Below, in pieces: positions 40,765-48,668 of a DNA stretch of 64,000 nucleotides. The position numbers and the translations under genes were made by a program. The notes below the pieces were generated by a model, which saw nothing but the letters and a program-made list of their open reading frames with translations, made no database searches and was not told the origin of the DNA. The stretch covers positions 1,240,001 through 1,304,000 of the forward strand of contig NZ_AP025286.1 of the NCBI RefSeq assembly GCF_036492245.1. Reading direction: 5' to 3'. The DNA comes from Treponema bryantii. Its GTDB lineage: Bacteria > Spirochaetota > Spirochaetia > Treponematales > Treponemataceae. Positions within the stretch are counted from its first letter, which is position 1. Each line of letters opens with the position of its first letter.

Positions 40765-43029
40765 ATGAAAAAGTTATTCAAAGTTTTAACAATCTTGTGT
40801 ACATCGCTCCTGTTTACCAGCTGCTATACCTGGTTTGAAGAACAGGTGAAAATGGATACAGAAAAGCCAAGAATTAATCTTGGTGATCTTTTATATCAGG
40901 AAAAACCGATTACTTCTCTTAATCCTCCAACACAGTTACTCGTTTCTCAGGGAAGTTACAGTAATGAAATAAAAATTCACTGGGATGATGTTCCTTATGC
41001 TAATTCTTATCGAATTGAGCGTGCAATAATTGCACCTGATTATACAACTGGATTATATACAAATCCTGAGGATGGTGATTTTAAGGTTCTAAATAAGTAT
41101 GTATATTCAAATACATTTGTAGATAAAATCCTTTCTAATCCATCAAATTCAAATCCGGAATATTCATATCGCTATTACTATCGTGTATGTGCAGAAAATA
41201 TTCCAAAAGGTCTTGAATCAAGTGAATTTACAGAAACTTCCGTTACATCCTGCGGATGGCTTCTTTGTCCTCCATCTTCTATTGAAGCTGCAAAGGGCGA
41301 AAATCCGGATTATATTCAGGTTTCATGGACTGCGGTTCCAAAGGTAAATAAATATGAAATTTACCGCGGTGAAAAAGAGAATGGGCTTGGAATGGAATAC
41401 CTTGATTCAGTTACTGGTAATATACTTTCATATAAGAATCAGCTTTCGTCTAAAGAAAAGGGAATTGAGTTCTATTACAAGGTACGTGCAGTTCTTTCTG
41501 ATGGCTCTCAATCAGCATTTACAGGTCTTGCGTTGGGATATTCTTCAGAAGAAGGTGCACCTGGAGCACCATTAGATGTTGCGGTTACTGACGGATCAGG
41601 TGTTTCTAAAAAGTCTTTGAATATTACCTGGACTGCAACTGATTCTCATACAGATGGTAGTAAAACTTACAGCATAAAATATGCTCTTTATCGTACCAGT
41701 TCAATTGATTCAATTTACACTCTTGTTCGAAATAATATTACAACAAGCGATGTTACAGATGAATCTCTTCTTAAGCCTGGAATAAAATATTATTACTATG
41801 TACAGACAATTGCTACGAACATTGCAGATTCGAAAGAGATCGTAAAATCTGCCTTCAGTAAAACAGGTCCTGGCGAATTTGGTGAAGCTGTCGGCTGGCT
41901 GCTCAGTCCTCCTTCAAATTGTGAGGTTGCAGATTCGGATGAGGCTTCAAAGTCTGTTATTCGATGGACTCCTGCAGTTGGCTACGAAGAAGTAGATTAC
42001 ATGTACAATATTTATTCAATTGATACATTGGATGGTGTGCCACAGCTTATGGTTCATGATATTCAGCCAGAAACAGATATCATTCTTGGAGAAGACGGTT
42101 ATTATAGTTTGACAGTTGATAAAAAGCCATTCTACAGAATTACAACAATCAATGATACTTTAGGTACAAATCTGGAAAGTGATTACGGAGCCATCATCGC
42201 TCCAAATCCATCAGCTCCTGTAAATGTTACAGCAACAAAAACTGATGGCCTCAAAGATGATGGTGGGTTAAATAGTTTTACTCCAAACAACAACGGAGTA
42301 TACCCTGTAAAAATTACCTGGGCTAAGCCTGATGGGGAAAATCCTTACGGTTATTATGTATATCGTTCGACAAAACCTGATTCATCATTCAGAAAAATTA
42401 CAGATAATCCAATTACAGATGCTTTGAGTTTTATTGATGAAAATGAATCTGCACGTCCTGGTACTTTATACTATTACAAGGTCGTATCTTTGAATGTTTT
42501 AATGCAGGGTAAAAAAGCAAATGAGCAGACTTTGGATTCGCGTGGATATGGTGCACTTACACGGGATCAGTGGTTCCGTGAGTACAACAAAACTGTAAAG
42601 CGTTCTCAGTCAAAACTTACTCTAATGCATAAGAGTGATGATATGCAAAAATTAGGTTCTGATTCTGCAAATGGAGATATATGTGGAAAACTTACTTATA
42701 ATGCAGAAGTTGCAGGTCTTGGTGCAGAAATAAAAATGCATTATGAAAAGTATGCAGATTATTATGTGAACAATAATCCAGAATTGGGTATATACTTCCT
42801 TCTCACTGGAGATACAAATACAACTGCAAATATGAGTGGTAATGGTTCAATGAGTGGAACTAATATGGCTGATGTTTCTGGAATGTATCCAGGTTATGCG
42901 AAATATAATAAACTCCAGATAAAGGGTGGTGGAGCAGGTGGTGGAGCATATATAGTCTGCACACAAGATAAAAACGGAAAAACAATTCTTGCTGAAAGCG
43001 ATATAAGCTGGACAGTAGGTGAAGAATAG
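40765..43029 (+). CDS. Fibronectin-III-like lipoprotein
   Basis: A 754-residue lipoprotein (MKKLFKVLTILCTSLLFTSC, Cys20) with about five fibronectin-III-like modules, for example PPTQLLVSQGSYSNEIKIHW at about 54-73 and PPSSIEAAKGENPDYIQVSW at about 169-188. Module borders carry GWLLCPPS (residue 164) and GWLLSPPS (residue 377), similar to GWLLSIPS in the previous protein. The last 90 residues are Gly, Ser and Asn-rich (SGNGSMSGTNMADVSGM, GGGAGGGAY) and may form a different domain. It begins 9 bases after the previous stop, with AGGAGA as ribosome-binding site, and is followed by a small lipoprotein. Its function is unknown. Confidence 0.82.
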   Translation: MKKLFKVLTILCTSLLFTSCYTWFEEQVKMDTEKPRINLGDLLYQEKPITSLNPPTQLLVSQGSYSNEIKIHWDDVPYANSYRIERAIIAPDYTTGLYTNPEDGDFKVLNKYVYSNTFVDKILSNPSNSNPEYSYRYYYRVCAENIPKGLESSEFTETSVTSCGWLLCPPSSIEAAKGENPDYIQVSWTAVPKVNKYEIYRGEKENGLGMEYLDSVTGNILSYKNQLSSKEKGIEFYYKVRAVLSDGSQSAFTGLALGYSSEEGAPGAPLDVAVTDGSGVSKKSLNITWTATDSHTDGSKTYSIKYALYRTSSIDSIYTLVRNNITTSDVTDESLLKPGIKYYYYVQTIATNIADSKEIVKSAFSKTGPGEFGEAVGWLLSPPSNCEVADSDEASKSVIRWTPAVGYEEVDYMYNIYSIDTLDGVPQLMVHDIQPETDIILGEDGYYSLTVDKKPFYRITTINDTLGTNLESDYGAIIAPNPSAPVNVTATKTDGLKDDGGLNSFTPNNNGVYPVKITWAKPDGENPYGYYVYRSTKPDSSFRKITDNPITDALSFIDENESARPGTLYYYKVVSLNVLMQGKKANEQTLDSRGYGALTRDQWFREYNKTVKRSQSKLTLMHKSDDMQKLGSDSANGDICGKLTYNAEVAGLGAEIKMHYEKYADYYVNNNPELGIYFLLTGDTNTTANMSGNGSMSGTNMADVSGMYPGYAKYNKLQIKGGGAGGGAYIVCTQDKNGKTILAESDISWTVGEE

Positions 43030-43042
43030 GAGATTTAGAAAA

Positions 43043-43411
43043 ATGAATATAAAAAATAATAAGAAAACAATTTCTACTGTTTTGATGTCACTGGCATTTG
43101 TTATCACAATGATATTTACTTCCTGCTATCTTCCTAGTCCGCTTTATGGAACCTGGGCTGATAACGATGGAAATAAGATTCAGTTTGTTGATGACGGTAC
43201 TTTCTCTGCTGCAATAAAAGATACTGATAATAAAATTATTCACTATGAAGGTAACTGGTCTACTGTCGATAATGTTTTGATTTTCAATATTCAGGGTGAT
43301 ACTTCATATACGCGAAATACAGAATGGGATATCCGCGGTGCAATGCTTTATTTGACCTGGACGGCAAATGGTAATACAAAAATGCTTACACTTTATCATA
43401 TATCCCGCTAA
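43043..43411 (+). CDS. Small lipoprotein, lipocalin-like pattern
   Basis: The 122-residue protein from the ATG at 43043 has an AGGAGA ribosome-binding site at 43028-43033. An in-frame GTG at 43019 lies before this site and is rejected. It has a lipoprotein signal ending IFTSC (about Cys26). The mature part reads GTWADNDGNKIQFVDDGTFSAAI...YEGNWSTVDNVLIFNI, a repeating strand pattern as in small beta-barrel lipocalin-like domains of other surface lipoproteins. It is the third gene of the operon. Its function is unknown; support or assembly of the larger lipoproteins is conceivable. Confidence 0.75.
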   Translation: MNIKNNKKTISTVLMSLAFVITMIFTSCYLPSPLYGTWADNDGNKIQFVDDGTFSAAIKDTDNKIIHYEGNWSTVDNVLIFNIQGDTSYTRNTEWDIRGAMLYLTWTANGNTKMLTLYHISR

Positions 43412-43441
43412 TCAGGTTACTAAGGAATACTGGAAATAATT

Positions 43442-44218
43442 ATGAAAAAAATAATCTTATTGCCTTTTATATTTTTGATTGCTTCAGCACTTTTTTCACT
43501 CGATTTGAGTCTTGATATGTTCAAGAACTGCAAAATCATCTTTGATGAAGGTGTAAGCTATGCTCAGGTTACCAGAATTGAAAAGATGGATAACCGTTCA
43601 AATTTTGTTCGTGAAAATATGATGGCTGGTGCATATTTTTCTGTACAGACATTAGGGCTTCCTATTGTTGATTTTGAACTTGATGTCAGCGCTTACTATC
43701 CGTTTTATCAGGCTTTCAATGGAATGAAGCAGAAAACTCATAATATTATCAATTATGCTTTTGACGGATTCTTTGGAGCTCAGAAAACCTTTAAGCAGTT
43801 CAAGTATGTTTATATTAACTGTGCTGTTGGTATGCATTATATGTATCAATTAACTGATGAATACCACATGAATTATCTGGGAATTGGTGGTGAGCTTGGT
43901 TTTGAGTTACCGCTCTTACCACGCTGGACTATTGTAAACAGAAATTATATTTCTTACGATAATGCCAATCTTGGTTCAAACAAACTTATTCAGAAATTTG
44001 ATGCGGCTTATAATTATCATTTTGATTTGGGAGTTCGCTATACTAAGCGTGTTCCTAATGAATATCCGTATATAAAAATCTGGCCGAAGGATAAGCCAAA
44101 GAAGGTTCGTAAAAATAAAAAGAAGAAGGCTGTGGTAGAAGAAATGAATCCTGAGGCTTCATCAGAAGCCCCAGAAAAAAATACACCGGTTGAACCAGGG
44201 AATGAAAAAATAGACTAG
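43442..44218 (+). CDS. Exported protein, possible outer-membrane beta-barrel
   Basis: A 258-residue protein with a cleavable signal peptide (to about residue 19, ALFS). Alternating aromatic strands follow (AGAYFSVQTLGLPIVDFELDVSAYYPFYQAF, VYINCAVGMHYMYQL), compatible with an eight-stranded outer-membrane barrel. The last 50 residues are a charged tail (Lys-rich, then Glu, Pro and Ser-rich), expected to be disordered. It ends the operon of three lipoproteins, so the barrel may help anchor or export them (inference). After its stop lies a structured element shared with the end of icd. Confidence 0.7.
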   Translation: MKKIILLPFIFLIASALFSLDLSLDMFKNCKIIFDEGVSYAQVTRIEKMDNRSNFVRENMMAGAYFSVQTLGLPIVDFELDVSAYYPFYQAFNGMKQKTHNIINYAFDGFFGAQKTFKQFKYVYINCAVGMHYMYQLTDEYHMNYLGIGGELGFELPLLPRWTIVNRNYISYDNANLGSNKLIQKFDAAYNYHFDLGVRYTKRVPNEYPYIKIWPKDKPKKVRKNKKKKAVVEEMNPEASSEAPEKNTPVEPGNEKID

Positions 44219-44234
44219 AGTCTTTCTTTAATTG

Positions 44235-44305
44235 CTGTAATATAGTCGGCGCAGGCTTGCGCCTGCTTACCAGGAAGCACATTCGTGCTTCTTGCCGATT
44301 ACAGT
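44235..44305. repeat. Two-hairpin palindromic element at the convergent icd end
   Basis: The outer arms CTGTAAT...CGGC (44235-44250) and GCCGATTACAG (44295-44305) pair with a 5-base bulge. Inside are GGCGCA (44248-44253) with TGCGCC (44258-44263), overlapping the arm, and GAAGCAC (44274-44280) with GTGCTTC (44285-44291). It overlaps the icd stop codon. There is no T-run on either strand, so it is not a typical terminator. Confidence 0.55.
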
Positions 44306-45495
44306 CTACTTCTAATAGCACTGATAAACTGCCATGAATCGAGGACTTCTTTAGCAGCTGGTTCTGCAATGCGTGCAATATCGCCTGTCATATAGCCTTC
44401 TTCAATTGTCTGAAGGGTAGCTTTTTCAAGACGTTTTGCAAACTCAACAAGCTCTGGAGTTCCATCGAGTTCACCACGCTTAGCAAGAGCTCCTGTCCAT
44501 GCAAAGATTGTAGCTACAGGGTTTGTAGAAGTCTTTTCACCCTTGAGGTAGCGGTAGTAGTGCTTCTGAACAGTTCCGTGGCTTGCTTCGTATTCGAAGT
44601 TTCCATCTGGGCTTACGAGTACAGAAGTCATCATAGCAAGAGAACCACAAGCTGATGCAATCATATCAGACATAACATCACCATCATAGTTCTTTGTTGC
44701 CCACATGAATCCGCCTTCGCTTCTCATAACACGAGCAACTGCATCATCAATCAAAGTATAGAAATATTCAATTCCAGCAGCATCAAACTTAGCTTTATAT
44801 TCTTCATCAAATACACGCTGGAAAATTGCCTTAAAGTTTCCATCATAAGTCTTAGAAATTGTATCTTTTGCACCAAACCAAACGCTAAGCTTGCGGTCAA
44901 GGGCATAAGTAAAACAGCAGCGTGCAAAGCTTTCGATTGAGTTATCAAGATTGTGGATTCCCTGAATAATTCCAGGTCCCTTCATATCCATAATTGTCTT
45001 GCGGATTTCTTTTCCATCAACACCAGTGAAAACAAGTTCTGCTTTACCGGCAGTAGGACATTTAATTTCGCAGTTCTTGTAAACATCACCATAAGCATGA
45101 CGACCAAGAACAATTGGCTTTTTCCAGCAACTTACAGTACCGTGGATATTGCTTACAAAGATTGGCTCACGGAATACTGTACCGTCAAGTTCTGCACGGA
45201 TAATTCCGTTTGGACTTGGAGTAAGCTGTTTCAGTTTATATTCTTCAACGCGTGCCTGGTTAGATGTGATTGTTGCACACTTAACACCTACATGAAGACG
45301 TTTAATTGCTTCTGCAGCAGCATAGGTAATTTTGTCATCAGAATCATCGCGGCTCTTAAGTCCGAGATCAAAATATTCTGTCTTCAAATCAATATAAGGC
45401 AACAAGAGTTCATCCTTGATAACCTTCCACAAAACACGTGTCATTTCATCGCCATCAAGTTCGGCGATTGCATTTTTCATCTGAATCTTTGCCAT
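44299..45495 (-). CDS. icd: NADP-dependent isocitrate dehydrogenase, type II (eukaryote-like)
   Basis: The enzyme oxidises isocitrate to 2-oxoglutarate and CO2, supplying glutamate carbon and NADPH. The 398-residue sequence has the type II pattern, distinct from E. coli Icd: [10 protein letters not shown]-like start [43 protein letters not shown], and the C-terminal [32 protein letters not shown]. The start has no ribosome-binding site, but homologues begin at the same place, and a consensus promoter ends 9 bases upstream, so translation may start at or near the mRNA end. A citrate synthase is not visible here. An aconitase-family gene lies at 51122. Confidence 0.95.
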   Translation of the reverse strand: MAKIQMKNAIAELDGDEMTRVLWKVIKDELLLPYIDLKTEYFDLGLKSRDDSDDKITYAAAEAIKRLHVGVKCATITSNQARVEEYKLKQLTPSPNGIIRAELDGTVFREPIFVSNIHGTVSCWKKPIVLGRHAYGDVYKNCEIKCPTAGKAELVFTGVDGKEIRKTIMDMKGPGIIQGIHNLDNSIESFARCCFTYALDRKLSVWFGAKDTISKTYDGNFKAIFQRVFDEEYKAKFDAAGIEYFYTLIDDAVARVMRSEGGFMWATKNYDGDVMSDMIASACGSLAMMTSVLVSPDGNFEYEASHGTVQKHYYRYLKGEKTSTNPVATIFAWTGALAKRGELDGTPELVEFAKRLEKATLQTIEEGYMTGDIARIAEPAAKEVLDSWQFISAIRSRL

Positions 45496-45504
45496 AATGC
45501 GGTT

Positions 45505-45533
45505 ATTATATAGAAAAAATATGTGTGTTGCAA
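45505..45533 (-). promoter_or_regulatory. Consensus promoter immediately before icd
   Basis: On the minus strand TTGCAA (45533-45528) and TATAAT (45510-45505) are 17 bases apart. The ATG begins 10 bases after the -10 box, so the predicted leader is about 0-3 bases. Confidence 0.65.
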
Positions 45534-45535
45534 TG

Positions 45536-45563
45536 AAAAAGCCCGAGCGCAGGCTCGGGCTTT
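45536..45563 (-). terminator. Intrinsic terminator after rubrerythrin
   Basis: Read on the minus strand, GCCCGAGC (45560-45553) pairs with GCTCGGGC (45548-45541) around a 4-base loop and runs into five T (45540-45536). It lies 20 bases after the rubrerythrin stop codon. Confidence 0.85.
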
Positions 45564-45583
45564 CTACGGAAGTCTAAAAAAAA

Positions 45584-46144
45584 TTAGCGTCCCCAGGTAA
45601 GAATGAGGTCGTAGTTGTCTTCACGAACTTCAAAATACTGGTTGTATTCACCACAGGTAGGGCAGTATTCTGGTGCGTTTGGTCCTGTTACAATATGACC
45701 ACACTTAAGACATTCCCAAACCTTTACAGAACTCTTTGCAAATTCTGCTTTTGAATCTTCATCTTTAATAAGTGAGCGATATCTGTCTTCGTGGCGTTTT
45801 TCAATTGCAGCAACTGCACGGAATTTAGCAGCGAGCTCTGCAAAACCTTCTTCTTCTGCAGTTTTAGCAAAACCAACATACATGTCGGTCCATTCATAGT
45901 TTTCGCCGTCTGCTGCAGCTTTTAGATTTTCAGCTGTACTGTTTATACCGCCGAGTTCTGTAAGCCACATCTTTGCATGCTGCTCTTCATTGCTTGCAGT
46001 TTTTTTGAAGATTTCAGCAACTTTACTGAGTCCTTCTTTTTCCGCTACTGCAGAAAAATATGTGTATTTGTTGCGCGCCTGAGATTCACCTGCAAAGGCA
46101 GCCAAAAGATTCTGTTCTGTTTTTGTTCCTGAGTATTTGCTCAT
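45584..46144 (-). CDS. rbr: Rubrerythrin
   Basis: A 186-residue peroxide-reducing diiron protein that protects anaerobes from oxidative stress. The N-terminal four-helix part carries the diiron ligands in [20 protein letters not shown] and the later EKRHEDRY. The C-terminal rubredoxin-like part has CLKCGH and CPTCGE for one Fe(SCys)4 centre. Length and layout are standard. A TAGGAG ribosome-binding site and a promoter at 46190-46163 precede it, and a terminator follows, so it is transcribed alone. Confidence 0.97.
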   Translation of the reverse strand: MSKYSGTKTEQNLLAAFAGESQARNKYTYFSAVAEKEGLSKVAEIFKKTASNEEQHAKMWLTELGGINSTAENLKAAADGENYEWTDMYVGFAKTAEEEGFAELAAKFRAVAAIEKRHEDRYRSLIKDEDSKAEFAKSSVKVWECLKCGHIVTGPNAPEYCPTCGEYNQYFEVREDNYDLILTWGR

Positions 46145-46162
46145 ACTAAGCTCCTATAAAAT

Positions 46163-46190
46163 ATAATACATCAATTATGTGCGATAACAA
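46163..46190 (-). promoter_or_regulatory. Predicted promoter of rubrerythrin
   Basis: On the minus strand TTGTTA (46190-46185) and TATTAT (46168-46163) are separated by 16 bases, about 18 bases before the ATG at 46144. I see no clear PerR-like palindrome. Confidence 0.5.
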
Positions 46191-46204
46191 TATATAAATC
46201 AAGA

Positions 46205-48559
46205 CTAAAATAGGCCGCCAATCATATAAACTGCGAATGCACAAAGCCAGGCAACTGCACACTGCCAGAAAGCCATTGCAAAAGCCCATTTTGCACCTAA
46301 TTCTCTCTTTACAGAAGCTACTGCGGCAATACAAGGGCAATACAAAAGGCTGAATACAAGAAGACTTGCTGCAGATAATGGTGTAAGTGCAGAGGCAACA
46401 CCTCCTGCAAACAAAATCTCAAGTGTAGAAACAACGCTTTCCTTTGCCATAACTCCGGAAATCAGCGAAGTACAGATTCTCCAGTCGCCAAGCCCAAGTG
46501 GACGGAAAAGTGGTTCAATAAGGCCGGAAATCTTTGCAAGTATACTTTGTGATGAATCTTCAACAAAAGTCAAATGTAAATCAAAGCTCTGTAAGAACCA
46601 GATTACAATAGTTGCAATGAAGATTACTGTAAAAGCACGCTCAAGAAAATCTTTTGCTTTTTCCCAAAGAAGCTGACATACACTCTTAGGACTTGGAAGA
46701 CGGTAATTTGGAAGTTCCATAACAAAAGGAACCGGTTCGCCCTTAAATAAAGTCTTTCTATATAATAGTGCATTCAGAATGCCTAAAATAATTCCAAGAA
46801 TATAAAGTCCTGTCATAACAAGACCACCGTGCTTTGGGAAAAAGGCTGCTGTGAAAAAGGCATAAATTGGAAGTTTTGCAGTGCAGCTCATAAAGGGAGT
46901 CAGAAGAATTGTCATTTTACGGTCACGTTCACTCGGAAGAATACGTGTAGACATTACAGCCGGAACAGTACAGCCAAAGCCAATTAAAAGAGGCACAATA
47001 CTTCGTCCTGAAAGTCCAATTTTACGCAGCAGGGTATCCATCACAAAGGCAACTCGCGCAATATAACCTGAATCTTCCAGCATAGATAAAAAGAAGAATA
47101 AGGTTACGATAATCGGGAGGAATGAAAGAACGCTTCCAACACCTGTAAAAATTCCATCTATTATAAGTGCATGGAGTACTTCGTTTGTGCCCATTGCTGT
47201 AAGGCCTGAATCAACAAGTCCTGTAAGTGCTTCTATTCCACTTTCCAGAAGTCCCTGTAAAAAGGCTCCTATTACATTAAATGTAAGGAAGAATACTAAT
47301 CCCATAATCAGAATAAAGAAAGGAATGGCTGTATATTTTCCTGTGAGCAGTGTATCTATTTTTTGTGAGCGGATTCTTTCTTTGCTTTCATGAGGTTTAT
47401 GTACAGTCTGCCGGCAAACATTTTTAATATAGGAATAGCGCATATCTGCCATAGCGGCGCTGCGGTCCAGTCCTCGTTCTGCTTCCATCTGAAGAGAAAT
47501 ATGCTCGAGAATCTCTTTTTCATTAACATCGAGGTCGAGTGCATATAAAATTCTCTTATCACCTTCGAGAAGTTTACTGGCTGCAAAACGAACCGGAATG
47601 CCTGCTTTTACTGCATGGTCCTGAATAAGGTGAATAACTGCGTGGAGGGCACGGTGTACGGCACCACCGGAATCATTTTCATCACAAAAATCCTGGCGAA
47701 GAGGCTTTTCCTGAAAGTGTGCTATGTGTACGGCGTGTTTTATAAGCTCATCAACACCCTGATTTTTAGCAGCAGAAATAGGAACAACTGGAACCCCAAG
47801 CAGCTCTTCCATTTTGTTGACATCGACTGAGCCGCCGTTGCCGGTAATTTCGTCCATCATATTAAGGGCAATTACCATTGGCACATCCATTTCAAGCAGC
47901 TGCATTGTAAGGTAGAGATTGCGCTCGATATTTGTGGCATCTACAATATTTATAATTCCACGTGGTTTTTCATTAAGAACGAAATTTCGTGAAATGATTT
48001 CTTCGCTTGTATATGGAGACATTGAATAAATGCCCGGAAGATCTGTTACAAGGGTATTCGGCTGTCCTCTGATTGCGCCGTCTTTTCGGTCTACTGTAAC
48101 TCCTGGAAAGTTTCCTACATGCTGATTTGAACCTGTAAGCTGATTAAAAAGAGTTGTCTTTCCGGAGTTTTGATTTCCCACAAGAGCGTAGGTGAGGAGA
48201 GTATCATCTGGAAGAGGATCTCCGTCTCCTTTAGCGTGGAATTTTCCGTCTTCACCAAGACCAGGGTGCAGAGTTTTTACAACTGCATTTGCTGAAGTTG
48301 TTTTAGTTTTATGTTTGTTATCAGTTTCTGAAAGATTTTCGGTTTCAATTTCGATTTTTTCTGCATCTGCAAGACGCATGGTCAGTTCATAACCGTTTAC
48401 ATCAAATTCTATAGGGTCGCCCATAGGCGCTAGCTTTATTTTTGTTATGATGGTGCCTGGAATTACACCCATATCAAGAAAGTGCTGACGAAGTTCTCCG
48501 TTTCCGCCGGTTTTTGTAACCCGTGCAGAATCTCCAATTGCTAAATCCTTTAATGTCAT
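46205..48559 (-). CDS. feoB: Ferrous iron transporter, FeoA-FeoB fusion
   Basis: A 784-residue Fe(II) importer. Residues 1-75 are a FeoA-like SH3 domain (MTLKDLAIGDSARV...GVIPGT...MRLADAEKIEI) fused ahead of FeoB. A linker leads to the G domain: G1 GNQNSGKTTLFN, G3 DLPGIYSM, G4 NMMD. The membrane part of about nine helices contains two Gate-like segments (PLLIGFGCTVPAVMSTR and SGVMAKESVVSTLEI). FeoA is usually a separate protein, and the fusion occurs in some anaerobes. The start has no clear ribosome-binding site. Regulation by an iron repressor cannot be read from the short upstream gap. Confidence 0.95.
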   Translation of the reverse strand: MTLKDLAIGDSARVTKTGGNGELRQHFLDMGVIPGTIITKIKLAPMGDPIEFDVNGYELTMRLADAEKIEIETENLSETDNKHKTKTTSANAVVKTLHPGLGEDGKFHAKGDGDPLPDDTLLTYALVGNQNSGKTTLFNQLTGSNQHVGNFPGVTVDRKDGAIRGQPNTLVTDLPGIYSMSPYTSEEIISRNFVLNEKPRGIINIVDATNIERNLYLTMQLLEMDVPMVIALNMMDEITGNGGSVDVNKMEELLGVPVVPISAAKNQGVDELIKHAVHIAHFQEKPLRQDFCDENDSGGAVHRALHAVIHLIQDHAVKAGIPVRFAASKLLEGDKRILYALDLDVNEKEILEHISLQMEAERGLDRSAAMADMRYSYIKNVCRQTVHKPHESKERIRSQKIDTLLTGKYTAIPFFILIMGLVFFLTFNVIGAFLQGLLESGIEALTGLVDSGLTAMGTNEVLHALIIDGIFTGVGSVLSFLPIIVTLFFFLSMLEDSGYIARVAFVMDTLLRKIGLSGRSIVPLLIGFGCTVPAVMSTRILPSERDRKMTILLTPFMSCTAKLPIYAFFTAAFFPKHGGLVMTGLYILGIILGILNALLYRKTLFKGEPVPFVMELPNYRLPSPKSVCQLLWEKAKDFLERAFTVIFIATIVIWFLQSFDLHLTFVEDSSQSILAKISGLIEPLFRPLGLGDWRICTSLISGVMAKESVVSTLEILFAGGVASALTPLSAASLLVFSLLYCPCIAAVASVKRELGAKWAFAMAFWQCAVAWLCAFAVYMIGGLF

Positions 48560-48614
48560 AAATATTATGATAGTGCATTTTTAACTATAATTCAAATATG
48601 AATAAAATATTGAT

Positions 48615-48643
48615 TAGCAATTTTGAAATTTATGAAGTATAAT
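48615..48643 (+). promoter_or_regulatory. Predicted promoter of the HD-GYP gene at 48669
   Basis: TAGCAA (48615-48620) and TATAAT (48638-48643) lie 17 bases apart, followed by an AGGAGA ribosome-binding site before the ATG at 48669. Confidence 0.5.
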
Positions 48644-48668
48644 TATTATTGACAGGAGAGAATCGGCG

